A stretch of 64,000 bases of DNA from Aquimarina sp. MAR_2010_214 (GCF_002846555.1 NZ_PJMS01000001.1:682001-746000), one strand, 5' to 3'; positions 47,357 through 57,420 are shown, counted from the stretch's first letter. The notes: generated from the letters alone by a model not told the origin. Numbers and translations: made by a program.

Positions 47357-48136
47357 ATGATAGTTACATATAAAGGGATTAAGGTGAATTATAAAACCTT
47401 CGGAAAAGGTACTCCTGTAATTTTTCTACATGGGTTTTTAGAAAATTCTACTATGTGGGAAGAAACCATCGACCTTATATCAAGCACATATCATTGCATT
47501 TCTATCGATCTTTTAGGTCATGGTCATACCGATTGTATCGGGTATATACACACCATGGAGGATATGGCTCAAGCCGTCAAAGTTGTTTTGGACAATCTTG
47601 ACATCTCTACGGCATCTTTTGTAGGTCATTCTATGGGTGGATATGTAACTCTTGCTTTCATAGATCTTTTTCCAGATATAGTTTCGGGATTAGTATTGTT
47701 AAATTCTACTTCTTTTCCTGATAGCGCCGAGAGAAAAAAAAACCGCAGTAGGGCTATTGATATTGTAAAAAATAATCCTAACGCATATACCAGCATGGCA
47801 ATTGCTAATCTTTTTGCTGAAGAAAATCGATTACGATTTACCGATAGAATAAATATAATCAAAGATCAAGCTTCAAAGATTTCTTTGCAAGGAATCATTT
47901 CTGGTTTAGAAGGAATGAAAGTAAGAAAAAATCATACATCTCTTTTATCCAATTTTGAAAAACCCAAAATTATTTTTGCTGGCACTAAAGATCCAATTTT
48001 GTCATACGATCAAAGTATTAAAGAATCAAAACAATGTAATATTAACCTTGTTAGTTTTGATGGAGGGCATATGTCTTATTTAGAAAATAAAGACGAATAT
48101 ATTATAGAACTCTACCAGTTTCTAAACTCTTTTTAA
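47357..48136 (+). CDS. alpha/beta hydrolase
   Basis: 259 residues from the ATG at 47357; a start at 47318 would add 13 unlike residues. Oxyanion HGFLENSTMW, nucleophile elbow VGHSMGG, Asp in FAGTKDPIL, His in FDGGHMSYLE. A small cytoplasmic esterase/lipase-like enzyme (MenH/BioH type fold). Substrate unknown. Divergent from brnQ. Confidence 0.88.
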   Translation: MIVTYKGIKVNYKTFGKGTPVIFLHGFLENSTMWEETIDLISSTYHCISIDLLGHGHTDCIGYIHTMEDMAQAVKVVLDNLDISTASFVGHSMGGYVTLAFIDLFPDIVSGLVLLNSTSFPDSAERKKNRSRAIDIVKNNPNAYTSMAIANLFAEENRLRFTDRINIIKDQASKISLQGIISGLEGMKVRKNHTSLLSNFEKPKIIFAGTKDPILSYDQSIKESKQCNINLVSFDGGHMSYLENKDEYIIELYQFLNSF

Positions 48137-48384
48137 GATAAAAACGTAGAAGATAACGAACCTCTTTTTGATTTCTTTAAAGACTAAGTTATCTTATGTG
48201 TTTTTTAGATGAAATACTCTTTTTTTAGGTCAAAAAACACTACAAAAGGAGTATTTAAGCCAAAAATCAATGGTTTGTGGTGATTTTTTCTTACAAAAAT
48301 GTGGATAATAATAAAAAAAAGATTATTATTGTATTGATAATGAACCATTAACCCTTTTCTATGAATTTTTAACCCCTACGAATA

Positions 48385-48654
48385 ATGAAAAATACTACCC
48401 CATCCTCCACATTTTCTTTTTCAAAAATTTACTGTTCTCTATTTGGCCATGATTATCTTCTTTCTAAAAATGTTACTCATCACATTAAAGAATATACCTG
48501 TTCACACTGTGGGGAGCAAGCCACTACTAATAGTAGAGGGCGATTAGAAGCAATGACTCCTAAGTTAAAAGAAATTAATAATGCTTTAGCCTCTGTACAT
48601 GCCAAGAAACAGGCAAAAACTAAACGTGACACTCCATTTCAGGCAGCTTCATAA
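48385..48654 (+). CDS. small zinc-ribbon-like protein (DUF1660-like)
   Basis: 89 residues. CSLFGHDY is followed 22 residues later by EYTCSHCGEQATTNSRG, so a Cys/His zinc site is likely. The tail is basic. This short protein recurs in Flavobacteriaceae; its role is unknown. Convergent with thiL, 8 bp apart. Confidence 0.75.
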   Translation: MKNTTPSSTFSFSKIYCSLFGHDYLLSKNVTHHIKEYTCSHCGEQATTNSRGRLEAMTPKLKEINNALASVHAKKQAKTKRDTPFQAAS

Positions 48655-48662
48655 TTATTTGA

Positions 48663-49709
48663 TTATTCCTTAATTGGATTCCATCCTTGGGCTTGTATTG
48701 CTATCTTTTCATTTGCTCTGGTTACTAGTCCTATTCCACTTTTCTCATCTGTTATATGACCAATAACGGTAAGACTTGGATTTGCTTTTATTTTAGGATA
48801 ATCTTCTTGTTTTATGGTAAACAATAATTCATAATCTTCACCTCCATTTAACGCTACTGTCGTACTATTCATTTTAAATTCTTCACATGTAGCTATAACT
48901 GTAGGGTCTAACGGGATTTTCTCTTCATATAAATTTACTCCAACTTTAGATTGAGAACAAAGGTGCATTATTTCTGATGACAATCCGTCACTTATATCAA
49001 TCATACTTGTTGGTTTTACTTCTAATGCTTTAAGAAGTTCCCGTATATCTTTTCGCGCTTCTGGTTTAAGTTGCCTCTCAATAATGTAAGCATATTGATC
49101 CAGATCTGGTTGCGAATTAGGGTTAACCTCATAGACTTGTTTCTCTCTCTCTAGCACCTGAAGCCCCAAATATGCTGCCCCCAAATCACCAGTTACAACC
49201 AGAAGGTCATTTTCTTTGGCTCCACTACGATATACTAAATCTTCTTCATTTGCATATCCAACCGCTGTAATACTAATAAGCAACCCTGTTGTTGAAGAGG
49301 TGGTATCTCCTCCTACGACATCTACATTATAAATCTTTGCAGCAGTTTCAATTCCTGCATATAATTCTTCTAATGCTTCCAAGGGAAATCTATTTGATAC
49401 CGCAATAGAAACTGTGATTTGTGATGCTCGTGCATTCATTGCATAAACATCAGAAAGATTAACTACCACTGCTTTATATCCTAAATGTTTTAATGGAACA
49501 TACGACAAATCAAAATGTACTCCTTCTATCAATAAATCTGTTGTTAATACGCACTTTTTGTTTTCAAAATCCAAAACTGCCGCATCATCACCAATCCCAA
49601 GAGAAGTTGTTTTTTGTTTGATCTCAAAATTCTTGGTCAAATGGTTGATAAGTCCAAATTCTCCCAATTCAGATAGTTGTGTCTTCGGTGTATTCTTGTC
49701 TTCAATCAT
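48663..49709 (-). CDS. thiL: thiamine-monophosphate kinase
   Basis: 348 residues. LGIGDDAAVLDF near 42-53, TTDLLIEGVHFDLSY near 67, VVGGDTTSSTTGLLISITAVG near 128 and IDISDGLSSEI near 226 are the ATP- and metal-binding signatures. It phosphorylates TMP to TPP, the last step of vitamin B1 synthesis. A -7 promoter box lies only a few bases before the ATG. Confidence 0.95.
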   Translation of the reverse strand: MIEDKNTPKTQLSELGEFGLINHLTKNFEIKQKTTSLGIGDDAAVLDFENKKCVLTTDLLIEGVHFDLSYVPLKHLGYKAVVVNLSDVYAMNARASQITVSIAVSNRFPLEALEELYAGIETAAKIYNVDVVGGDTTSSTTGLLISITAVGYANEEDLVYRSGAKENDLLVVTGDLGAAYLGLQVLEREKQVYEVNPNSQPDLDQYAYIIERQLKPEARKDIRELLKALEVKPTSMIDISDGLSSEIMHLCSQSKVGVNLYEEKIPLDPTVIATCEEFKMNSTTVALNGGEDYELLFTIKQEDYPKIKANPSLTVIGHITDEKSGIGLVTRANEKIAIQAQGWNPIKE

Positions 49710-49713
49710 TTTG

Positions 49714-49721
49714 CAAAGGTA
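49714..49721 (-). promoter_or_regulatory. -7 box of the thiL promoter, near-leaderless
   Basis: Minus strand TACCTTTG, a TAnnTTTG match ending 4 bp before the ATG at 49709. Transcription would begin at or next to the start codon. Confidence 0.5.
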
Positions 49722-49858
49722 GGTAACAAAGTGATTTCAATTCATAAAAAACTTCTGATTTTTCAACCATCTAAACCTAACCTATAAGTCTTGTAGCTTA
49801 GGGATATTAAAATAATACTCGAAAAAGTTTAGTACATTTAGTAAAATTGAAAAACATT

Positions 49859-51106
49859 ATGAAAAGGTATTTTATATACGAATTGTTATTATTTGCAGCT
49901 TTTATAAGTTGTAGTGGTGACGATAATGGTAATGACGTTTTTAATCCCCCTGTTGCTACAAATGACGTTAAATCTGGCCCCTGTGAAAATGGTTTAGCTG
50001 GTGGATTTTATCCTTGTAGCGGATATGATCTGATCTCTAGAATATCATTGGCAGAAATGTCTGCAGGTACCGGTAATGATAGCTGGGGTTGGACAGATCC
50101 ACAAAATGGTAAAGAATATGCCGTGATAGGTCTGGATAATGGTACAGCTTTTATAGATATTTCTACACCAGACAGTCCAATATATTTAGGCAAATTACCA
50201 ACAGCAACTGTAAATAGCCCATGGGGAGATGTAAAAGTGTATCAAAATCATGCTTTTATTGTAAGTGAGGCTACCAATCATGGAATGCAAGTTTTCGATC
50301 TTACCAGACTACGAAATGTAAAAAACCCTCCTCAAACTTTTAATGCCGATGTACATTTTACTGATTTTGGAAGTGCACATAATATAGTTATTAATGAAGA
50401 TTCTGGATTTGCATATGCAGTAGGAACAAGTAGGTCGGGAACTTATCAAGGAGGTCCTGTATTTATTAATATACAAGATCCTAAAAATCCAATTGCAGCA
50501 GGAGGTTTTCTTTCTACAGGAGATAGAGCCTACAGTCATGATGCACAAGCAATCAATTATCAAGGACCTGATACCGATTATATCGGTAAAGAAATACTAA
50601 TTGGCAGTAATGAAATAGAGGTTGTAATCGCGGATATTACAGATAAAAATAACCCAATTACTATATCAACTATTAAATATACAGATGTAGGATATACACA
50701 TCAAGGGTGGTTTACCGAAAATATGAGATATTTTATATTAGGTGACGAAACCGATGAGCAAGGAGTTGGGTTTAATACCAGAACCATAGTTTTTGACTTT
50801 GAAGATCTTGATAATCCTAAATTTCATATGAATTATACTGGTCCTACTGCTGCTGCTGACCATAATGGATACATAAAAGGAAATACATTTTATCTTGCTA
50901 ATTATAGAGCCGGAGTTAGAATACTTGACATTTCTGATATTGGAAATAAAAATATGACTGAAGTTGGTTTTTTTGATACTTTCCCTTCAAGTGATAGTGC
51001 AAATTTTAATGGTGTATGGAATGTATATCCCTATTTTGAAAGTGGAAATATTGTAATTAGTGATATCCAAGCAGGATTTTTATTGATCCGAAAAAGTACT
51101 CTATAA
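49859..51106 (+). CDS. choice-of-anchor B (LVIVD) lipoprotein
   Basis: 415 residues from the ATG at 49859. Lipobox AFISC with Cys18, then an acidic linker. The body is LVIVD-type beta-propeller repeats: AVIGLDNGTAFIDIS, HAFIVSEATNHGMQVFDL, AHNIVINEDSGFAYAVG, RAGVRILDISDIG. Members are surface proteins of unknown function. It is about 70 per cent similar by eye to the N-terminal 390 residues of 51402-54104, which has a T9SS tail instead of a lipid anchor. Confidence 0.88.
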   Translation: MKRYFIYELLLFAAFISCSGDDNGNDVFNPPVATNDVKSGPCENGLAGGFYPCSGYDLISRISLAEMSAGTGNDSWGWTDPQNGKEYAVIGLDNGTAFIDISTPDSPIYLGKLPTATVNSPWGDVKVYQNHAFIVSEATNHGMQVFDLTRLRNVKNPPQTFNADVHFTDFGSAHNIVINEDSGFAYAVGTSRSGTYQGGPVFINIQDPKNPIAAGGFLSTGDRAYSHDAQAINYQGPDTDYIGKEILIGSNEIEVVIADITDKNNPITISTIKYTDVGYTHQGWFTENMRYFILGDETDEQGVGFNTRTIVFDFEDLDNPKFHMNYTGPTAAADHNGYIKGNTFYLANYRAGVRILDISDIGNKNMTEVGFFDTFPSSDSANFNGVWNVYPYFESGNIVISDIQAGFLLIRKSTL

Positions 51107-51401
51107 AATATAATAAGCTCCATTTCCATAAATACATCAAGATATGATTTTTATTTAGAGCCCTGATAAATCTTTACAATTTTGATTGATCAAAAAAAGA
51201 AGTGTTTTTTATACAATTCCTCATTTTTTAACTCAAAATTATGTGAAAAAATGTTAAAAATAGTTAAAATAATGCAAATCCTATGTGTCATCGATAAATA
51301 CTTATATATAAAATCAATAAATTAGTTAATTCTTTAAAAATTAAACTATTAGCGTATGACATAAACTTTGATTTCTAACTAACTCTTAAAACACAAGCTC
51401 A

Positions 51402-54104
51402 ATGAAAACTCTAACTACTCTTCTGCTGTTAATATCAGCAGTATTCTCTTATGGTCAGACTCCATGTCAAAATGGCCTTGCAGGTTCTTATCCCTGTAAA
51501 GATTACGATCTCATGTCTCAAGTCACATTATCCCAAATGAGTGCCGGGTCCGGTAATGATAGCTGGGGATGGACAGATCCACAAAATGGTAATGAATATG
51601 CAATAATTGGTTTGGATAACGGAACCGCATTTATAAACATTTCTAACCCAACTAACCCTATTTATCTTGGCAAACTACCAACAGCTACCACTAATAGTAC
51701 TTGGGGAGATGTAAAAGTGTATAAAAATCATGCTTTTATTGTAAGTGAAGCCGCCAATCACGGAATGCAGGTTTTTGATCTTACAAGATTACGTAATGTA
51801 GCAAATCCCCCTCAAACTTTTACAGCAGATAAAAGGTATACAGAATTTGGAAATGCACATAATATTGTAATCAATGAAGATTCTGGATATGCCTATGTGG
51901 TTGGGGCTCAAAGAAACTCTGGCCCTTATAAAGGAGGACCTCTCTTTATTAATATTCAAGACCCTAAAAACCCTACTAATGCAGGAGGGCTTTTATCCAC
52001 CGGTCAACGAGCATATACTCATGATGCTCAGGTTATTACTTATAATGGACCAGATAGTGATTATACCGGAAAAGAGATCTTAATCGGCAGCAACGAAATT
52101 GAAATCGTAATAGCTGATATAACTAATAAATCAAACCCTAAAACAATATCGACCATAAAATATTCTGATGTTAAATATACTCACCAAGGGTGGTTTACAG
52201 AAGACTTGAAATATTTCATATTGGGAGATGAACTCGATGAACAAGGGGTTGGTTTTAATACAAAAACAGTAGTTTTTGATTTTCAAGATTTAGATAATCC
52301 AAAATTCCATTTTAATTATTTTGGCCCTACACCTGCCACCGATCATAATGGCTATGTAAAAGGTAATTTATTCTACTTGGCAAATTATAGAGCAGGGATA
52401 AGAGTTCTAGATATTTCTAACATTGGTACCAAAACCATGACAGAAGTAGGGTTCTTTGATACTTATACCTCTAGCAATAGTGTAACTATGGATGGTGCGT
52501 GGAACGTATACCCCTATTTCAATAGCGGAAACATTGTTATAAGTGATATTCAAGGAGGGTTTTTCTTAATACGAAAAAGTGCACCCGCAGTATGTCAGGC
52601 AACCGTTCCTACAGGCGTCGGATCTTCTAACATAAATGCAACTTCTGCCACTATCAATTGGACCACTGTATCCAATGCATCTTATGATTTGAGATATCGT
52701 CAGACAGGAACTTCTTCCTGGACAACAAACGCGGTAAACGGAACTTCTTACACTATAACTGGCTTGTCTGCCAATACATCTTATGAAGCACAGGTAAGAA
52801 GTAAATGTCAAGATGGAACCTCTTCTAACTACAGTGGTTCTGTTAATTTTACAACTACAGATGTACAAGTGAATTATTGTAATTCTAATGGGAATAGTGT
52901 TTCTGATGAATATATTAGTAATGTATCTATTGGAAGTATAAATAATACATCTGGTGCATCCAACGGTGGTTATGAAGACAACACCTCTATATCTACTAGC
53001 CTTGCAAAAGGCACATCACATACAATTACCATTACTCCAACATGGTCAGGTACAGTATACAGTGAAGGGTATAGTGTATGGATCGACTTTAATCAAGATG
53101 GAGACTTTGCAGATTCTGGGGAACAAGTATGGTCGCAGAATGCAACCAGAAACACTCCTGTTAGCGGAACATTTTCAATCCCATCTAGTGCTTCTGCGGT
53201 ATCAACCAGAATGCGTGTTTCTATGAAATACAATGCCGTTCCTAAACCTTGTGAGTCATTCCAATATGGCGAAGTAGAAGATTATACAGTTACTATTACT
53301 GAGGGTAGCGGCAATGTTTGTGCCGGTGGAGTATCATCATTTCCATACAATGAAAGCTTTGAAAATACTCTTGGCGCATGGACACAATCATCATCTGAAG
53401 ATATTGATTGGACAATTGACTCCAGTGATACCCCATCACGAAACACAGGTCCATCAAGTGCGAATGAAGGAACATATTATTTGTATGTAGAAGCTTCCGG
53501 AAATGGAACAGGGTTTCCTAGTAAACGGGCAATACTAACATCTCCTTGTTTTGACCTAAGTGGTACTTCTTCGCCTGCATTTACATTTACATATCATATG
53601 TTTGGCGCATCTGACATGGGAAGTATTGCTGTTGAAGCATCAACAAATGATGGGACTTCATGGACAAGTATTTGGAATAAAACTGGCAATCAAGGAAACT
53701 CCTGGAACAGTATTAATCTTGATCTTTCTCCATATATTGGCGAGTCTTTAAAACTACGGTTTAATAGAGTTACAGGGGCTACATGGCAATCTGATGTAGC
53801 TATTGACAATGTCTCTCTTACAACCAGTGTTGCCGCTAGTGCTTCTTTGGTTTCAACAGAAAATATCTCCTTTTCGATCTTCCCAAATCCGGTTCAGGGA
53901 TCTATCATGAATATATTTATGGGTCGTAAAAACGCTTCTAATCAGCCTTCAAATTTTGAAATCAAAAATTTCGTAGGGCAATTAGTAGGTAAAGGAACCG
54001 TTAAAAATACTATAGATGTTTCTAACTTGAAAACAGGAGTTTACTTCTTACAAATTACTACAAAAAATCAAGGTGTTATTACCAAACGTTTTGTAAAAAA
54101 ATAA
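51402..54104 (+). CDS. choice-of-anchor B protein with FN3, GEVED and T9SS sorting domains
   Basis: 900 residues. Order: signal peptide (1-18); LVIVD propeller (about 19-395); fibronectin type III (about 398-485, TGVGSSNINATSATINW... opening); GEVED domain (about 500-635, ending FQYGEVEDYTVTI); a jelly-roll/MAM-like domain (about 645-805, DLSGTSSPAFTFTYHM); T9SS C-terminal domain (about 822-900, SIFPNPVQGS... TGVYFLQITTKNQGVITKRFVKK split). It is exported by the type IX system to the surface. It begins a likely operon with the next three genes (gaps of 22, 5 and 9 bp). Confidence 0.92.
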   Translation: MKTLTTLLLLISAVFSYGQTPCQNGLAGSYPCKDYDLMSQVTLSQMSAGSGNDSWGWTDPQNGNEYAIIGLDNGTAFINISNPTNPIYLGKLPTATTNSTWGDVKVYKNHAFIVSEAANHGMQVFDLTRLRNVANPPQTFTADKRYTEFGNAHNIVINEDSGYAYVVGAQRNSGPYKGGPLFINIQDPKNPTNAGGLLSTGQRAYTHDAQVITYNGPDSDYTGKEILIGSNEIEIVIADITNKSNPKTISTIKYSDVKYTHQGWFTEDLKYFILGDELDEQGVGFNTKTVVFDFQDLDNPKFHFNYFGPTPATDHNGYVKGNLFYLANYRAGIRVLDISNIGTKTMTEVGFFDTYTSSNSVTMDGAWNVYPYFNSGNIVISDIQGGFFLIRKSAPAVCQATVPTGVGSSNINATSATINWTTVSNASYDLRYRQTGTSSWTTNAVNGTSYTITGLSANTSYEAQVRSKCQDGTSSNYSGSVNFTTTDVQVNYCNSNGNSVSDEYISNVSIGSINNTSGASNGGYEDNTSISTSLAKGTSHTITITPTWSGTVYSEGYSVWIDFNQDGDFADSGEQVWSQNATRNTPVSGTFSIPSSASAVSTRMRVSMKYNAVPKPCESFQYGEVEDYTVTITEGSGNVCAGGVSSFPYNESFENTLGAWTQSSSEDIDWTIDSSDTPSRNTGPSSANEGTYYLYVEASGNGTGFPSKRAILTSPCFDLSGTSSPAFTFTYHMFGASDMGSIAVEASTNDGTSWTSIWNKTGNQGNSWNSINLDLSPYIGESLKLRFNRVTGATWQSDVAIDNVSLTTSVAASASLVSTENISFSIFPNPVQGSIMNIFMGRKNASNQPSNFEIKNFVGQLVGKGTVKNTIDVSNLKTGVYFLQITTKNQGVITKRFVKK

Positions 54105-54126
54105 TGCCTTTAAAATATATGAACAA

Positions 54127-55491
54127 ATGAATCGCTCTAAATTCTTATTCAATGTATTTATTGTCTTTATAGCAACATTAAGTTTGATTGCTTGCGGTAG
54201 CGACGATGAAGATAGTGTGACACCTGTTCCCCCTTTAGAAGGATTTCTGGGTGAAATAGACTGGGTAAAAACATTTGGAGGAAGTAATGAAGATAATGCC
54301 CTATCAGTAGTCGAAACTACTGATGGGGGTTATGCAATAGCTGGATATACCCAAAGTATTGATGGGGATATTACAGATAAAACTGCTCCAGATAGTGACT
54401 ATTGGTTACTCAAAATAACTAAAGAAGGAGAAATTGCATGGAGTAAAACCTATGGAGGTTCTGGAGATGAAAGAGGAGAGAAAATTATTCAAACTACCGA
54501 TGGAGGATTCGTATTAGTTGGATATAGTAGAAGTGCCGATGAAGATGTAAGTGCAAATGCTGGATTACAAGATTATTGGATTGTAAAAACAGATGCATCC
54601 GGAGGTATACAATGGGAAAAGAGTTTTGGGTTTCCCGGAATAGACAGAGCTTTTTCTGTGGTACAAACTCGTGATGGCGGATACTTTATTACAGGTTTTC
54701 TTGATGTAACCGCTAGTGGTGGAGAAGGCAATGATAACAAAAATGGTTTTTCAAAACACGGAGTAGGAGAATTCTGGGGCATTAAACTCAATGCCTCTGG
54801 AGAAAAAGAGTGGCGACGCTTTTTTGGTGGCACCAATAATGATCGTAGCTATGATGTAGTACAAACTCAAGATGATGGGTTTTTAATGATCGGATCTTCA
54901 GAAAGTGTTGATTTTGATGTTACTGGTAGTAAAGGAAGTTATGATTTTTGGGCTGTAAAAATTAATAAAGAAGGCACCAAATTATGGGAAAAATCATTTG
55001 GCGGATCAGAGATTGACGTAGGCTACGCAATTGCAGCTACTGGTGATGGAAAATTTCTAATTGTAGGAGATTCCAGAAGTGTAGATGGTAATATTTCTAA
55101 TGCCAATGGAAACGCTGATCTTTGGTTGATACAAATAGACGGAAATGGTAATTTACTTTGGGAAAAATCATTGGGAGGTACCGCTTTTGATACTGGAAGG
55201 GCTATTGCTAAAATGCAAAATGGCGGTTTCGTTATTACGGGTAACTCAAGAAGTAATGATATCGATGTGGCACAAAACAAAGGACAAAGTGATGTCTGGA
55301 GTATAATTATAACCTCTAATGGAGAAGTCCAATGGAAACTAGCCAGTGGTGGTAGTCAGGCAGAATTTGGAGAAGGTTGTATCGAAACTAGCGACAAAAA
55401 AATAGTCGTTGTCGGCAATTCTGAAAGTAACGACTTTGATGTACCCAATAATAAGGGATTCAAAGACGTACTAATAATTAAATATAAATAA
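54127..55491 (+). CDS. lipoprotein with seven propeller-like repeats
   Basis: 454 residues. Lipobox LIACG with Cys23. Seven repeats of about 55-60 residues share the pattern W.K.FGGs..D....v..T.DGGy.i.GysrS.D.D: starting near IDWVKTFGG, IAWSKTYGG, IQWEKSFGF, KEWRRFFGG, KLWEKSFGG, LLWEKSLGG and VQWKLASGG. Seven equal repeats suggest a closed seven-bladed propeller. Function unknown. It is 22 bp after the T9SS protein gene and 5 bp before the MbnP-like gene. Confidence 0.8.
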   Translation: MNRSKFLFNVFIVFIATLSLIACGSDDEDSVTPVPPLEGFLGEIDWVKTFGGSNEDNALSVVETTDGGYAIAGYTQSIDGDITDKTAPDSDYWLLKITKEGEIAWSKTYGGSGDERGEKIIQTTDGGFVLVGYSRSADEDVSANAGLQDYWIVKTDASGGIQWEKSFGFPGIDRAFSVVQTRDGGYFITGFLDVTASGGEGNDNKNGFSKHGVGEFWGIKLNASGEKEWRRFFGGTNNDRSYDVVQTQDDGFLMIGSSESVDFDVTGSKGSYDFWAVKINKEGTKLWEKSFGGSEIDVGYAIAATGDGKFLIVGDSRSVDGNISNANGNADLWLIQIDGNGNLLWEKSLGGTAFDTGRAIAKMQNGGFVITGNSRSNDIDVAQNKGQSDVWSIIITSNGEVQWKLASGGSQAEFGEGCIETSDKKIVVVGNSESNDFDVPNNKGFKDVLIIKYK

Positions 55492-55496
55492 ACACA

Positions 55497-56270
55497 ATGA
55501 AAAATATAATATACATTCTCATAGCAACATTAGTAATTGTATCATCATGTAAAAATGACGATGAAGGAACAATAAAAACCTTCGGAAATGTTGCCCTTGA
55601 TTTTAAAAACACAATAAATAATAATGGCATCGAATTAACTACCGATTCTTATACCAATGCAAGTAATGAAGTGTATACCATTTCAGAATTAAAATATATT
55701 ATTAGCAATGTTGTTTTAATTAAAGCTAATGGTGAAGAATTCACATACCCTGCAGATCGAAGCTACTTTGTAATCAATGAAGCGGCTATAGAAAGTAAAA
55801 AAGTAAGCCTTGCAGATATCGATGCAGGAGAATATACTAAAATCAGATTTGGCTTTGGAGTTGACCAATCAAAATATCCCCTTGATGGTAGCGGAATAGC
55901 TAATTTTATTCCTACAGCAGAAGAAAACGGAATGTTATGGTCCTGGTCTGCTGGATATAAATTCCTTAAATTTGAAGGAACATATACTGTAAATGGTGGC
56001 ACCAATACTGATTATACAGTTCATGTAGGAAGTCATGGTACCACTTTAGACAATTATAAGGAAATAACACTCGAATTACCTAATACATTGACCATCAAAG
56101 AATCAAAATCACCAGAAGTAGCAATTAATGTGGATATTGCAAAGATATTTGATGGTACCAATACGCATTCACTAGAAGAAAAAAACAGTATTCAGGTAGA
56201 TCCTGTGTTTGCTCCAAAAATTGCAGAAAATATAACTACTATGTTTAGTGCAACTAGTGTATCCAATTAA
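55497..56270 (+). CDS. MbnP-like lipoprotein
   Basis: 257 residues. Lipobox IVSSC with Cys18. The opening FGNVALDFKNTINN and the conserved NGMLWSWSAGYKFLKFEG and TVHVGSHG segments are those of the MbnP family, in which a Trp is oxidised to kynurenine by MbnH to form a copper-binding site (known for methanotrophs). The Trp pair in MLWSWSAGY is the likely target area here. The gene for the di-heme partner follows by 9 bp. Confidence 0.85.
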   Translation: MKNIIYILIATLVIVSSCKNDDEGTIKTFGNVALDFKNTINNNGIELTTDSYTNASNEVYTISELKYIISNVVLIKANGEEFTYPADRSYFVINEAAIESKKVSLADIDAGEYTKIRFGFGVDQSKYPLDGSGIANFIPTAEENGMLWSWSAGYKFLKFEGTYTVNGGTNTDYTVHVGSHGTTLDNYKEITLELPNTLTIKESKSPEVAINVDIAKIFDGTNTHSLEEKNSIQVDPVFAPKIAENITTMFSATSVSN

Positions 56271-56279
56271 AATAATATT

Positions 56280-57323
56280 TTGAAATTAGTATCATATATA
56301 GCTATTATCCTTATTGGGACTTCCTGTAGTTCTGATAAGGATAATTATGTTCCAATAGAAAATGCAAAACTAGAGTTTACGATACCTTCAAACTTTCCCA
56401 ACCCAACTTATGACATAACACTTAATCCTCCTACAGAAAAAGGTTTCGAGCTAGGAAAAAGGTTATTTTATGATGGTCGTCTAGCCTCTGATGGTGTAAT
56501 CTCTTGCGGTTTTTGCCATATTCAGGATTTTGCATTTACCCACCATACTCACATTGTAAGCCATGGTGTAGGTGGTGCTTTAGGGACTCGTAATGCGCAG
56601 CCATTACATAATATGGCATTTATGAAAGAATTTACTTGGGATGGAGCTGCAATACACTTAGACCTTCAACCTATTATACCCATTACTGCCGAAGTAGAAA
56701 TGAATGAAACCTTCAATGGCATTCTTAAAAAATTAGAAGAACAACCAGAGTATGTAAAATTATTTGCAGAAGCCTTTGACGATCAGAAAATCAATTCTGA
56801 AAATATGCTTAAGGCGATCTCTCAGTTTATGATTATGATGATTTCAGCAAATAGTAAATACGATAAAATAGAAAGAAATGAGGGCTCTGTATTCACAACA
56901 GAAGAAGCTGCTGGTTTTGAGCTTTTTAAAACCAAATGTGCTTCTTGTCACCAAGGCACTCTATTTACCGATCAATCATATCGCAATAACGGTTTACCCA
57001 TTGACCCTCAATACAATGATATAGGACGAAAACGTGTTACAGGATTAACTGAGGATATACAAAAATTTAAAGTTCCTAGTTTAAGAAATATTGAACTTAC
57101 TTTTCCATACATGCATGATGGTCGATTAAAAACCTTAGATGATGTTTTAAATCATTATAGTAATGGAATGGTAGATTCTGAAACTTTAGATCCAATGTTT
57201 AAAGATCAAAATGGAGTTTTGGGAATTCCAATGACAACTGAAGAAAAGCAACAAATCATTGCTTTTTTAAAAACACTTACAGATGATGATTTTCTAAATG
57301 ACAGTCGTTTTTCAGAATTTTAA
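56280..57323 (+). CDS. MbnH-like di-heme cytochrome c peroxidase-family lipoprotein
   Basis: 347 residues with a TTG start; the next in-frame ATG (residue 114) would remove the signal peptide and first heme site. Lipobox GTSC with Cys16. Heme sites CGFCH (76-80) and CASCH (220-224), and a MauG/MbnH-like C-terminal VPSLRNIELTFPYMHDGR segment. By family, it would oxidise a Trp of the adjacent MbnP-like protein. It ends the operon 51402-57323. It shares a DNYVPI N-terminal motif with the IS-broken cytochrome at 43369-45773. Confidence 0.85.
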   Translation: MKLVSYIAIILIGTSCSSDKDNYVPIENAKLEFTIPSNFPNPTYDITLNPPTEKGFELGKRLFYDGRLASDGVISCGFCHIQDFAFTHHTHIVSHGVGGALGTRNAQPLHNMAFMKEFTWDGAAIHLDLQPIIPITAEVEMNETFNGILKKLEEQPEYVKLFAEAFDDQKINSENMLKAISQFMIMMISANSKYDKIERNEGSVFTTEEAAGFELFKTKCASCHQGTLFTDQSYRNNGLPIDPQYNDIGRKRVTGLTEDIQKFKVPSLRNIELTFPYMHDGRLKTLDDVLNHYSNGMVDSETLDPMFKDQNGVLGIPMTTEEKQQIIAFLKTLTDDDFLNDSRFSEF

Positions 57324-57412
57324 GATCTTCTTTCTATACCTCCATAGTTTTTACCTATTCTAATATATAGCAGATATATGTTAGGATTTGTGTATAAAAT
57401 CTACTTATGTAG

Positions 57413-57420
57413 TATATTTG
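57413..57420 (+). promoter_or_regulatory. -7 box of the suf operon promoter
   Basis: TATATTTG, an exact TAnnTTTG match, with TTTG at 57387-57390 as -33 element, 22 nt away. It lies 36 bp before the sufA ATG at 57456 and so argues against the upstream start at 57378. Confidence 0.7.
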
